This document shows, in pieces, positions 35,330 through 47,300 of a stretch of 64,000 nt of DNA. Position 1 is the stretch's first letter. Each line of letters starts with the position of its first letter. The DNA is from Phytoseiulus persimilis. Lineage: Eukaryota > Arthropoda > Arachnida > Mesostigmata > Phytoseiidae. Both the position numbers and the translations under genes were made by a program. The notes under the pieces were generated by a model. It saw only the letters and a list, made by a program, of their open reading frames with translations. It was not told the origin of the DNA and ran no database searches. The stretch spans positions 12,706,745 to 12,770,744 of the forward strand of contig CM075102.1 in assembly GCA_037576195.1 (NCBI GenBank), given 5' to 3'.

Positions 35330-38300
35330 TTAAGCAGTTTTGTTGATGATAATCATGTAAAATATCACAAAGCACAGGTAGGAGACTGATAATGCGACCC
35401 GAATGATCAAATCGTTGTATGATGAGATGGTGGGGGAGACGGATGACAGAAGCTCTTTCACTGGGCATCTCTGTAGGTATAAAACAGAGCATTAGGGAAC
35501 GAGAGGCCCATGCCAAGACATACCTCGCAGCGATTATGAGAATCTTGGGGCAGGAATCGAGTTTCCATGCGTGTCGTCTGCCCTAATCCAAGTACCAATC
35601 CCGACGATTCAATCACCTCTGCGAGTGCCCCTTCCTGATCGTAGGAGTCAGCCGCGCACGAACTCACGAACATTGTAGCTACAATGTATGCGTACGAAAC
35701 GACAGCCAAGATCGAGGCCAATTGGAAAGCGCAAATCGCAGCTGGCCATGTGGAGACTGACACTGAGAGCAATATCGTCGCCATCTGGAATCCGAACAAA
35801 CAATATAGTTCCGATCAAATTCTGATGCGCATGCTCTCCCCAGGCTCATTCAGACCCCACGTCCGTTCTCACCCAGATGATGGCGAAGCTGCGCATCCGG
35901 AGGATTTCGAGGAACGAGAAGAAGCCGAGGAAGACGCAGAACACACATGGTACCATAAATCTACAGTGAAGGTCGAATCGATTCGATTTGAAAGTGAACG
36001 TGGCCTCTATGAACGAATGCTCGATTTTCGCTGGGGAAGAAGAATTAATTTCAAATCGTTTGACCAGGACCAGCTTGCTCAGAACCCGTTGCCATTTCTG
36101 ACTTCCTTTAGGAACCACTTTTCTCTGTCAACGCAGTTCGTGGAATCTGATCGCTTATCAGCTCAACTGAGTCCCTCGGGGAACTCCGCGTCGCGTTGCA
36201 CTGAGTTCACCATCGTCGTTAGAATGGAATCTCTTTTTTACCCGGCATCACCATGTTGGCAGCTCGCAGGGCGATCTGCGAGAGGTAAATGTTCTGCGGC
36301 CGAATCGTCTCGTCGATGCGAACCCCGTATGTCGAGTTCCACGCGTACGCTACTTCCTCTTTCATATGGGCCACTGAAAGGAGACGATACCTGCCGTGGA
36401 TGTCACGCTCATGTCTCATTGTCTTTCCCTTCGACTCAAGCACAACGACACAGGGCCCGAATTTCGAAAACTTACTGCTTCCGATTTTCAGCACGCAGCG
36501 GGTATCGTGGAACGGATAAACGATCGGATTGTCAACATAACACGGTAGATGAACCTCCTCGAACCTGGGGAATACAGGAAATAGACTTTGGAGCTGAATC
36601 GAAGAAGTCAGTTCTCGGTGGGATCGATCTCGAGCCGTTACCTCAATAAGCGCTCAACGTGCCCGCTTGGGTAGATCCGGAGTCTTCCCAGGATGCCGTT
36701 CTGAGTCTCGCCATTCAGAATCAGGGTCTCTGTTTGCCATACTCTACTGATTCCTTCTGAGCTCTCAGCGATTGTGATCGCATTTACCTGAAAATTTGTT
36801 CGGGAGAAGCACTATGAGTATAAGCAGAACGGTCACGCGCACAGAGTATTGCGGCGGATGTCCTAATCGAAGAAGCCGAAGTCTCTTGATCATCGGATCG
36901 AGTCCCCAGCGAAACGATAGGATTCATCCGCTCTCCCGCGATGGAGACGCCTCCCGATCGGCTAAGGTGTCCTGCCGACGAGCCCCAAGATCCGAGAACC
37001 GGGAGGCCTCTGATCAGTGGCGTAGCGAGCCTCCATGGTGCCCGAGGCGGATTTGATGCCCCCCCCCCTTTTTTTGGGGTCTGAGAAGGTGAATGCGTTT
37101 GATGCACACTGAATGCATTTTTGTATGTCCTCAAACACAAAATATGATCATCTGGAATGAAGATCTTCAGGGAAATGGAGACAACATGCGCGAGCTGACC
37201 CGAATGTGAGCAGCTAGGTTGCAACATGAGCAACTGGTTCACCTATTCTTGGAGGGTTATTTGCTTCGCCCCTGGACCTGCGAATCTTCTATTGACTCCT
37301 CGAAGACAAACTCATCCGTGATGGACATCGAGGTTTGTCAACCTCGTTGGCTCGATCTCTGGTCCGAGGCAGAAACGAAATGAACTCAGCGTTGCCTCTC
37401 GATCAGGAAGGAGGACGAAAATTATATGGTGGTTTGTCAATAGGGTGGAAAATCAGATGCAACGATCGGACTTCGCCCCCACTATGAGGATACCGGGAAA
37501 AAATATACCTGGAAGAGCTTAGAAACCCGAATGTGATAGGCATGGAGAGGCATTTTGATGCCCCCAGCGACCTCATGCCCGGGTTGGAACGCCCCCCCCC
37601 CGCCCCCCCCTCGCTACGCTACTGCCTCTGATGGCTCACTAGGAGCAGCGGAGTTGAGAAGTACAGAATTTGCCTCGATTACCCTGATGTCTCACCGGAG
37701 GAGGAGCATCCTCTTCCTCATCGGCCCTGTGCTTGAGGAAAACTCCTCCCTCACAGTGTACACCGGTAAACTACTTCAGTTTATGAGTCGAACATCAGAG
37801 CTAGTCTAGTCATGTGGTCACGAAACGAATGCCATCCCAGAATAGTCTCACCTTTCCTTTGAAAGAGTCGAAACCGAGTTTTTGATCCAGCCATGTTTCC
37901 ACGATTTCTACTGTACATTTCATCGCCTGTGACGACAACACCGTTAGAACAGAGCCTATAAACGACTCGTTTGGTTCGATGGGATGCATAGGATCCGGGT
38001 CTATCTGGAAGCTGCGTAGGATTGAGGACTGATGTCTCTCAAGGAAAGAGAAAACTCACTCCTGGCTCCATCATGACGTCCCGGACGAAAGCTGCGATGG
38101 AAATAGACACAGGACCACTCGAAAGAATCGAAACCGTGTCTGGAAATACCATCGTCTGAGATTTTCATGATCAGATTGAGATGATGATAGCTCCAGGGAA
38201 GTATCATAAACAGCGATCTGAACCTGAGCGTTGAGTAGGAAAATCATGATTCCCAGACCCCGGGCGAAACGGCGTTCTAGGACCGGTTATTTCATTCAAA

Positions 38301-38471
38301 CTACAGCTACTCACTCAAGTTCCCACCCTGAGAGCCGGCTGGCCTGAGCGGGTATGAAACTTCATCCCCGAGAAGTTTTCCAAGGAGTCCTTTCTCCACG
38401 TGTCGGGTATCACTCACTGCTTGTGCACTCCCAAAAATCGCAACGAAGGAGCAAAATGCCGTCAACCTCAT
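35330..38471 (-). CDS. Cys-loop ligand-gated ion channel subunit, divergent
   Basis: A pentameric neurotransmitter-gated channel subunit of the plasma membrane. Nine exons join in phase: 38471-38315, 38139-38060, 37926-37852, 36787-36642, 36564-36476, 36373-36242, 36030-35873, 35784-35668 and 35470-35330, a total of 1,095 bases and 364 residues. Signal peptide MRLTAFCSFVAIFGSAQA; then LLGDEVSYPLRP, ETWLDQKLGFD (W91), the block VWQTETLILNGE...LRIYPSGHV, a Cys loop from C161 to C176, EEVAYAWN, M1 (about 248-268, MVPCVFCVFLGFFSF), M2 and M3 in exon 8 (280-318), and M4 (about 337-358) near the C-terminus. Odd points: C-X14-C instead of C-X13-C, His where the loop normally has Asp (YPFH), an M3-M4 linker of only ~20 residues, and no PAR motif before M2. 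Ligand and charge selectivity cannot be assigned. Confidence 0.85.
36476..36564 (-). CDS. Cys-loop exon of the channel
   Basis: This 89-base exon carries the family signature, CYVDNPIVYPFHDTRC, between acceptor TTCCCCAG and donor AGCA|GTAAGT. The typical family motif is C-X6-7-(F/Y)P-(F/M)-D-X3-C. Here the first half has one extra residue and the Asp position holds His, although a neighbouring Asp follows. The next exon completes the post-loop block with EEVAYAWN and an NST glycosylation sequon. Confidence 0.8.
37015..37624. mobile_element. 610-bp hAT-like MITE in an intron of the channel gene
   Basis: Perfect terminal inverted repeats CAGTGGCGTAGCGAG and CTCGCTACGCTACTG bound the element, with the 8-bp target duplication CCTCTGAT at 37007-37014 and 37625-37632. 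Poly-C runs lie just inside both ends (around 37060 and 37591-37610). No transposase frame is present, so it depends on a partner in trans. It lies in the intron between the channel exons at 37852 and 36787. The end sequence resembles the AGTGGCGTA-type ends common in chelicerate repeats, a recollection rather than a search result. Confidence 0.88.
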
Positions 38472-40870
38472 CGAGACCACGTTTTTTCCGAGTGGTTCCT
38501 CGCTGAGCAGAGCTTCTTCCCAAGAGAGAACTCTCGATCGAAGACAGACGTATCAGATCGGTCTCTGAACATCCACTGATTGAAAAGAGAGGCGATTTAT
38601 TAGGCGGTTGATAACACTACCGACGAGAGGGAAGTCGAGGCTGCGGTCAAGGTCAGTCCTCCCGAATGCATTAGATACGCAGATCGTCAAGTGAACCGGT
38701 TGTTCTCCGATCCGTGTTCCACAGTTCCGTGTCGATCGATCGAGGGAAGCATCCTAGCGGCATCGTCGACATCATATATCTCCAGGAGTGGTTTCCAATA
38801 AGAAATGGACGTCGGGAAGTATCAGTTAAATCTTAATGCGTCATCACGTATAATTAAAGAGTACCCGCTCATTGGAGAATGACACCTTATAATAAGATTC
38901 TGAAATGTCATGCCTGCCTACTTCCTCAACGTATCAAAATGAGCCCGTCTGTCGCAGACCGTTCGTCCATTCGAGAGTGCTCTGAAGTCCCACGTCGAAT
39001 TTTGTTTGGCGCTCGGTCCAAAGGATTGCAGCATGCTCACCTAGGTGAGCTGCAACGTAAAGGTTACCCGAAATAACTCGATGAGCTGCAGGAAAACATA
39101 ATTTAAAAGTGCAGACTAGGTCGTCAAACTTTCCTGACATTGACTGCCAAGAAATTAGATGGCAAAGTTCGCGGTAATTCGACCATAATTCGATCTAGAC
39201 GTTGAAAGGACGTTTCCGGTTTGCGCAGCCCACCTTCATTGAGCCGTTGCGCCCAGAAACAGAACAGTGGCTTCCGGTTTTCCCTGCAAAGAGCCCCTGT
39301 TCACCATCTCAGCCCGTGATCACTCAAGAGGGTATCACGACCACAAAACAGGTCTCCACGAGCTTCCCGAAACTTCACTCTCCTCAACCGAGCCCTCGGG
39401 GTGACTGTCCGGGTTCCCGCTGTGGTGGGCTGAGTTTGAAGACTTTTTGCATCTCATTTCCAGAGGAACTTCAGACGAAGGTATCGCCGAGGACTTAGGA
39501 ATACCGCCCCAGCTGCTAAGGCGACACTTCGCGATGTTTTCGAAGTCGCACTAGGCGCACAGATAACTTCTTGCGATTCCGAATCTCCTATCCTCGGGTT
39601 GGATCGCATGAGACGACCTAGAGTCTTTTTTTTCCCCCGAGCTCGAAGAAGTCGGAGAGAACTGAACCTCACAGGGCGAGGAGCTTACCTCATGTGCAAG
39701 GGGTGCATCGAGCGGCCAAACGGAAATAGTGAGCTCCGGATTTTCGGTGAGTTTGAGGCCAATACATCAAGAGGATCTGGTTCGCTAGGAATGCGGACTG
39801 GAGGCTCAGAGAGTAAGCTTCCGAACCGTCTGGTGAATATTTCGGCGCCGGGATGCCCACCTCGATAGCGCCGAGAAGCTCCGCGCACTGCGAGTTGCGA
39901 GCCTCTGTTTTTAACAAAATTGGAGTCCTAGGACTCGAACCTCCAGCAAATTCTCCGCTCAACTCACTGCGTGCACGCATAGAGTCTGGATGCGACAAAA
40001 ACCTATGCTCCCGGGCCTGGGAAGCGATGCTCTTGAATAGTCCTCCGCGCATTCCTGGTCCTCGCCTAGTTCATCCCCGACCACTTTCAGAAGGGAACTG
40101 CAAATTTTTGTGAAACTAAGAGACGGACCAGATCATCCACATTCGATGAAATCTCGACTGAATGCAGATGAGTTCAGTCAGGCTGTGATACCTGTTGGGC
40201 GATCCTCTCTTCAGATCCCTTGCGTAATGCTCGCCAGAACGCTAGTTTCCCGACCGAGGTCTCATATATTGTGAAACACTGCGAGAGAGCTCCCCGAAGC
40301 TTCACATTATGGTTTTGTTCGGGCCTGGCCAACGCTCGATGGAGGACTGAGGAATGATATTTGGGGTGAATGCTGTAATACGAAATAGGAGGTGCTTCAG
40401 TCAGAAACAACTCGATCGATAAGGAACACGTTTCAAGCAACGCTGCATATGATGAGAGGATGTGGCGACAAATCAGAGAAAGTGCCAAAAATAACGGATA
40501 TAAAGAAATGGAGAAAAAAGAACGAGGGCCCATGACCATGACACATCGGTCGCGAAATTCTCACGATGCCCCACACAATTTATAGGAAACACGCGAAACT
40601 TCCACGGAGGACTTCCGTGGACAGGGATATCTATCTGTTAGCGCCGCTGAGTCCCTCGAACGGGGGTGAATTATAGGATTTTCAGCTCTCTCCGAACAGG
40701 AAGTTCCTCATGACAACTATGGATGCTTTCAGCGCACATCGCATATGTATCGGGGATTGACATGTCTGCTACACGGGTCATGAGTCATGAGACTAGCTTT
40801 GATCGCGAATGCTCATCAATGATATGACGGAATCCATGCCACCCGCCACCCAACCAAAGTTTCTCTAGAG
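38472..40870. other. Unassigned sequence with two ORFs
   Basis: No domain is recognised. A plus-strand frame from about 39472 to 39868 is open for ~130 codons and contains LMCKGC, with a good-looking donor (TTTTCG|GTGAGT) near 39749. A minus-strand frame at 40539-40174 is open for 121 codons, hydrophobic at its start (ISLYPLFLALSLICRHIL), with a possible donor CAACAG|GTATCA near 40194. Either may be an exon of an unidentified gene or old transposon sequence. Confidence 0.25.
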
Positions 40871-41521
40871 CAGTAGTTCCCAGACGGGGGTCCGCGGATC
40901 CTGGGGGGCACTTCGAGCTTTTTCGGGGGCCCCGAGGGTCGTCGGTGCGATCAAATACTCCACGATGAATTGAGTTACGAACATCGAGGGAGCAAACGTG
41001 AAGCACCCGACTTGCTTATTCTTGACACAGTATCTGAGATTCGCTGAACTCTTTCACCTTCTGACGTTTTACTTGTATATCAGTATCCAACTGGTTCCAA
41101 GTATTCCCTTGTTCTATTTTTTCCCGTCGCGCGATTGTGCGACGAGCGGGGAAGCCGCCAGGAACAGTCGCCCGAGATCGAAATACATGGTCTTTTCGTG
41201 TCGGAACTGGACTGAATTGAAATGCGTTCCGTCGACCGCATGTTCCCGTTCTAAAGAGAGAATTGCATGCAGGAAGGCTTCGCCAGCGTAGTTATTGCGC
41301 GTGACCCGTGATTGTTCGGGCCACCAACGGCGTGATTGTGGCTCTCCTTCTCTTCGCGCTATGCGTCGGAAAGTGTGTTCGACGTCATTTAAAGGAGACC
41401 GAGAGCACGGAAGGCCCATCATCATCCGCAAATCTCATTCATCGATTTAAGAAAGAGTCCCACGGACCCCCCGAGCGATACCGAGAGGGGTCCGTCGGCC
41501 CAAAGAGGCTGGGAACCGCTG
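40871..41521. mobile_element. Non-autonomous hAT element, 651 bp
   Basis: Imperfect terminal inverted repeats: CAGTAGTTCCCAG at the left and CTGGGAACCGCTG at the right (reverse complement CAGCGGTTCCCAG). This is the CAGNGGTTCCCA type seen in many hAT families. The flanking 8-mers CTCTAGAG (40863-40870) and TTCTAGAG (41522-41529) differ at one base, so it is an older insertion. A minus-strand frame of 105 codons (41431-41114) lies inside but shows no hAT motif that I can name. Confidence 0.8.
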
Positions 41522-41529
41522 TTCTAGAG

Positions 41530-44385
41530 GAGCTAAATGATCATATGAGCCGGAATCTTGGATACCACAGCGAATAAAAACATCAGACCATTTCTGCATC
41601 AGCCAACGCTCTCCCCAGCGAGCTCGCACTCTTTGCATTCTCCCGGTTGGAGATTCGTCATGCGCAGAACCCTTCGGAGGGCTTCACGCGGTCGTTCGAA
41701 CAAGCGTCTGCGGCAGCCACGCTCAAACCTGCGCGACATACTTCCGATAGTTCGATTTTCCCTGATTCCTCGACCTGGAGACATTGAGTTGGAATCTTAC
41801 GGATTTCGAGGGTAGGAAACGACAACGACTGAGATTCCACTTCCTTTGGACAGCGATCCCAGAGCGCGTCTCAAACATTTGGCCTCGCTGCTAGCAACTT
41901 CTCACGTTCCCTTGTTGGGGGAGACCTTTCTGGGATATCCGCGGAGCACTCTGCAACAGCCCGTAGTTGCGGTTTCTAGTCGATTCCTATGATCCGGAGA
42001 ATCATTGAATCGATCTGCAAGGGATCCGGTCGCGAGCCAGTTCAAGGCAGGCGCCGACCGTGTGGGGCCGAGCAAAAGGAGTAGTCTGGCCGGGTTGCCA
42101 CTCTTCCAGGGGCGGAATTCCAGTCTCCCATGACCTGCTCTTTCTGCCGCACTGAATGAGCTAAGGCCGGGCAGCGTTCCCTGGGACTGCCAGACAGGAA
42201 GCGGCAGAGTACGCCCTCGCGTGGTGGAGGTTGTGTGATTCCGTTGCGCAACATATCCATGGAGCATCAAGGCCCGAAGTTCGGTATTTCGCTGACACTG
42301 AGCTGGAAATTTGACACCCAGAGGCGTCATAAAGAAGCCTAAGCGAGCGTCGGAGTGCCGATCTTCTGGGGAAACCGAAGGAGCCGCTTCCCCGTGGCAG
42401 TTGGAGGGGATATATCACAAATAAATGGCTCCAAGCTTCGTTCTGGCGTTGAAGACCTTGGGGCATTCCCCAGCTGCGCTTCGATCGCCCGATGCTCGAC
42501 GAATGCGTTCATTCGCCAGTTTCGCAAGATGGCGTTCTGCTGTGGCCGATTTGTTATTGGTGTGTGAACTTGAAACATTGAAATATCCGAGTGAGTCGGG
42601 TATCACTCGAACTGTGTGAATGGTTGATGCAGGGCCGGTTGATCTTCGGAGAATAGAGAGCTCCGTTGGGCTTTGAAAGTGAACCGCACACCGCTCCAAA
42701 AATATATTTGTGTTGGAGGGATAAACGCCCTGTTCGTGCAGCTTTCGAGCGCGGAGTAGGTGGGAAACAAACCCCATCGGATGGCCAAAGCAAAGTAAGC
42801 AATTGCGAGCTTCAGAGTTTGGGAATCGTTACTTCTTCCTGTCAATTTGCATCAGGAACAAACGGGAGTTTACCATCGGCGTCCCACTCGCCTTCGTATT
42901 CGGCTTCAACTGATAAAGGAATTGGGCAGCAAGTTCCAAGGGTCGATGTGCAGCTGTGCGGTCCCGAGGTGCGACTTCGTTCTTCGCGTCCAGAATCGGG
43001 AATCGAGGAGTCTTGGATCGCAGTTGTGCGAGGTCACAATCTCATTCGTTCCTCGACAAAATCATAATTCTGCTGTCATGGTGTGGGCTGTCGTGTCAGA
43101 ACAATTCATGGTCTCGAACGTGTCTAACTTCGTGATATAACCGCGGAGGCACTTTAAGGGACATGCAGCGATTCTTCGCAGCTCTGATCGCTCCTCACTC
43201 GAGAATGAACAGTTCCCGAAGACATGATCATATGTACTCAAAGTTTGAACCCTTGGGTACTTGTGTGACCGACAGATCGAGGTGGAGTTCTAGCGCTATG
43301 TGTTCCGTCAGACGCGGTGTCGAACGCAACGATCAGCCGGCACCGAGTTCGCGTGATCTGCTATCTTCCATCGGATGAGGCAGTTGATGACAACCTGGCA
43401 AAGTTCGTAGTACAACGCTCCCATGGGACCGGCTTTTGTGCCCGACCACAATGTACATGGATTTCCCCGTTTTGGAACGTTGACCTGCATGGAGCTGGCT
43501 CGTGGGCGCCTTCGAGATACCGTCAGCCCTTATCGGTCGAAGAGATAAAATCCTGACGATAGTTAGTTGAGGTCCCGTGTTTCACCGGATTCGGCGTAAG
43601 ACGGTCGCCAGAAAGCCTTTTTTTCGGACCACAGCACGAGGAACATAACTATAATCGTTCCATAACGACTTCTCCCTACAGCGCACCAATCGGGTCCGAT
43701 CCGGAGGCGCGTAACGACCGCATGATGGGAGCGGGGGGACATCGAACATCAATGTCCGTTATCCTGAGTCCCGGGTTTTCCTTACCAATATTCGGAACCA
43801 TAGAGCTCGTGACCTGGAGAAGGGCTGGCTGGCTGGGGTCACGGCGCCTTCCGGAATCATTCGCAACTAATCGGGCGTATGAAGAATGCAATTTCGGGTG
43901 CGATGATCAATTCAGAATGTGAATTCCCCTTTGCATTGTATTTGAATGCGTCGATGAGCTGACTTCCGAGACAATTTCCGGAGTGTTCCAAGCTTCCCCT
44001 GAGCTAGCGTGTGCTTGTCATAGCTCTGCTCAAGCAACTGAACAATCTTGAATTACCGTGTTGGTATCGACTTCCAATCTATGGTTGTCACATGGTTCCC
44101 TATATCTTGTGAATGTTGAATCCAGTTATAGGAAGAGCTGACAAAGCACACCCGTAGTTACGAGTGCCATACGATCCGTAGCATCGCTTTCGCTCTAGCG
44201 GAGCTAGAATAGAGCTCGCATGAGGAGCTAGAGTTCAGGACTTCCGGGAGGGTCGGTTTCCCCGGAACTTGCGGCGATTCACGGGTTCTCACTTGGTCTC
44301 TTATGTTTTCAGGGGCATCGAATGCAATCAAATGGTGGGCAGCTCCCCCGACTCATTGTAGGGCCGGACCGACCCAGACCCTCCG
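41530..44385. other. Unassigned intergenic sequence upstream of the kinase gene
   Basis: Many open frames below 145 codons on both strands, none with a recognised motif or phased splice chain. The right end should contain the promoter and 5' UTR of the mixed-lineage kinase gene; no clear TATA box or initiator stands out. Confidence 0.3.
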
Positions 44386-47300
44386 ATGCCAGCTCAAGGA
44401 GGGTCTATGCCTGATAGACGGACTTGCGAAGCGGGTGGGGGAGGAGGGGGCGGTCCTCAGCAGAACAGGAGATCCGGAAAAGTCTGCACCGTAAGTCACT
44501 ATTTTGTTCTGGACTTCGAAACTCCTGCCGCGATTCGGGTGGCATCGCTCCTCCGTCACGAGAAGGTCAAGACTTTTCTCCGAAAGAATTTCTCTGTATA
44601 TCCGCTTTTTTTCCAATCATTCGTGGATCAGTTAGCCTGACTGTCGGATTTAATGATGATTTGAGACCTGCGAAGTTCGTACCATTGATTTTCGTGAGTT
44701 GATTCCATTCGGTTGGTATTTGTTTCGTTGACAATGAGACGATTGGCTCATTGTGATTGCAGGTTTTGTTTGATTACGAAGGAGACGGTGAAGACGAGCT
44801 CACCCTCAAACGAGGTGAGAAAATCGTTTTACTTTGTGAGGATTCGTCGATCTCCGGTGATGATGGCTGGTGGATTGGTCAAATCGGCGAGAAGGTACGT
44901 CAGCCCATCGCTGGACTCGGATCGTTGTTGATCGTTAACGCTGTTAATATCGGGGTCGACGGTGTTTGTCAAGAGAATGGATTCGTTTACTTCTGGCTCC
45001 GACGGATAACATTGCGTCGGCGTGGCTGTGGCGCACTCAAGGTCACTGTTGCTGCTTGGTATCGCGTTACTCGTCTATAACATACTTCTGATTCTAGTAA
45101 CTCTCGTTCGGTTGTATTTCCGTTTTTTTTTTCGCAAAGCTCTCCTCTTGTGGACACTTTAGAGAGGTCGATTCTGCCCTGACGAGTAATTCCATGGGAA
45201 TGGTCGAGGCCTCAGAGATCGCTCCCATGAGACAGCAATGGGAGCCCGTTGAGCCGAAGTAACACGATTTCGGAAAATATCGGTGTTCCTCGACTGTGGA
45301 AGTACTACAGCTCTTCAACCCCAGCGGCTTGTATCTGCCCACTACGAGCTCACCCGCACCTTTGAATTCGTCGAATCGGATGCCGCAAGGTGCCGTCGAT
45401 GATGATCGCGACCGGTTGACTCGCGCGATCGTGTTATTTAATCTGCACTGGGTCCGCGTTCAGCCGAATCCGTTATATTCGGAGAAGCGTCGGCTCACGG
45501 AACGCCACTTTACAGCCTACGCATATGGTTGGGCTAGCAGTGACGGTGATGCTTTTGTTGCTGCTGGTGTCGCTGTTCTTGTATTGGCGGACTTGAGCTA
45601 GACTGTGGAGCTTTGAGTTGTTTCGGCTTCTTAGAAACGATACCAGCACTATCTATCAGGCTTTTTGAACTGACTGGGCCTTGCTGTCCAGCAGTCTCTT
45701 CCTCCTCGCACGGGTTCAATCTCCGGATGAGCACAGCTGCTTCTGAGCGTCAGCTGTTCATCGGTCGTGTGCGAAAACTTTTCAGGAATTATAGCCTGAT
45801 CGAAGATTCAAATGCTTTCCAGGTTGGAATTTTTCCACAAAATTTCGTGGACGTCGCTGATGAAAGCGGCGACGCACCTAACGCTGAGGAAGATGAGGAT
45901 GCCGTTGACGGCAAGAATGGTCCGCCTGAAATCTGCTTTGAAGATGTCATACGAGGCGCGCCCATCGGCAGTGGAGGCTTTGGAAGGGTTAGTCCCAGCA
46001 TCAAGTCATCCGTCGACGATTCACTCAACAGCCGTTATTAACCACACCGCCGGCGCAACGAGAAAGGTCCCAATTGGGCGCTAATCCTTCTGTCTAATTA
46101 ACAGGTTTACGCTGGAACATACAAGGGTCAACCCGTCGCGATAAAGGCGTTAGACGCTAAGGATCCCGTTGCCACAGGCGACGCGCTCAAGAAAGAAGGA
46201 AGCTTCTTCTGGCAATTGAATCATGAAAACATTGTCCACCTTTTCGGTAAGTATCCATGCTAGCCCATCCGAGTGTCTGAAGCCCCCGGTAACCATCCCG
46301 GCTCCATGCTTCCCCGTCGACTCCGCGGATTTGATTGAAACCACACCCGCTCCGATAATCTTCAGGTCTGTGCAACAAACCGCCGAGTTACTGGCTGATC
46401 ATGGAGTACTGTCTTGGCGGGGCATTGTACAAGGTTCTCGTAAATCATCACATCGGTCTTCCAACGCTTCTCGACTGGGCGAAGCAAATCGCTGAGGGGA
46501 TGAAATACATTCACTCTAAGGAAATAATCCATCGGGACCTCAAATCCACGAACGGTAAGCGAACGAATTTCATTTATGCGTATGTACGCCTGTCGTCGGA
46601 GGAATGGCCAAGACTCTCAGAAAGATGATCGAGCGGAAGGGCCGCAAGGCGGCGGCCACACGGATGTGTCCTCTCGGCGTTTTTTTGAGATTTGACTGCT
46701 CTTCCTCCCCTATTATACGCCCGAGCTTTATCCCGAGGTATGACAGGGCGTTGAAGGGACTGATGGCTGCGATGAGATGGCTCGGGTTTCGTCGCTCGAG
46801 AACGCACCGGGGATTTCGCTAGCATTTACCCCAGTGCGGGTCTGTCACTTTTGGAGTAGCGCTCGATCTTGTTTGGTGGAGACTTTTCTGGCGATCTTCG
46901 CGATTCGGAACGTCATGGAAGAATTCTCGTCTCTCGCTCCTGCAGCGCTTCAGAGTTGAATAGCCGAGCTTGAAGCTCGGCCAAGCACGCATAAATCATC
47001 CGACGCTAAACAAGTTGTCGCCGCTTCTTCTATTTCAGTTTTGCTCGCCACACCTTACGACCCAGAGACGGGTCGAGCTGTGACTTTGAAAATCACCGAC
47101 TTCGGTCTGGCTCGCTCCAGCTTGCAATCCACAATCAGCACGCGAGGCGGCACTTGCGGATGGATGGCGCCCGAGAATATCAGACAAAACAAATATAGCT
47201 GGAGATCGGATGTTTGGAGCTACGGCGTCGTCCTGTGGGAACTCCTGACCAGCGAGACGCCGTACAAAGAATTCAACGACATGGCCATCGCCTACGGGAT

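Noticed and set aside
46604..46959. ORFs inside the 484-base kinase intron (46555-47038)
   Set aside because: They are intronic: the flanking exons join in phase with good splice sites and the ORFs carry no kinase sequence.
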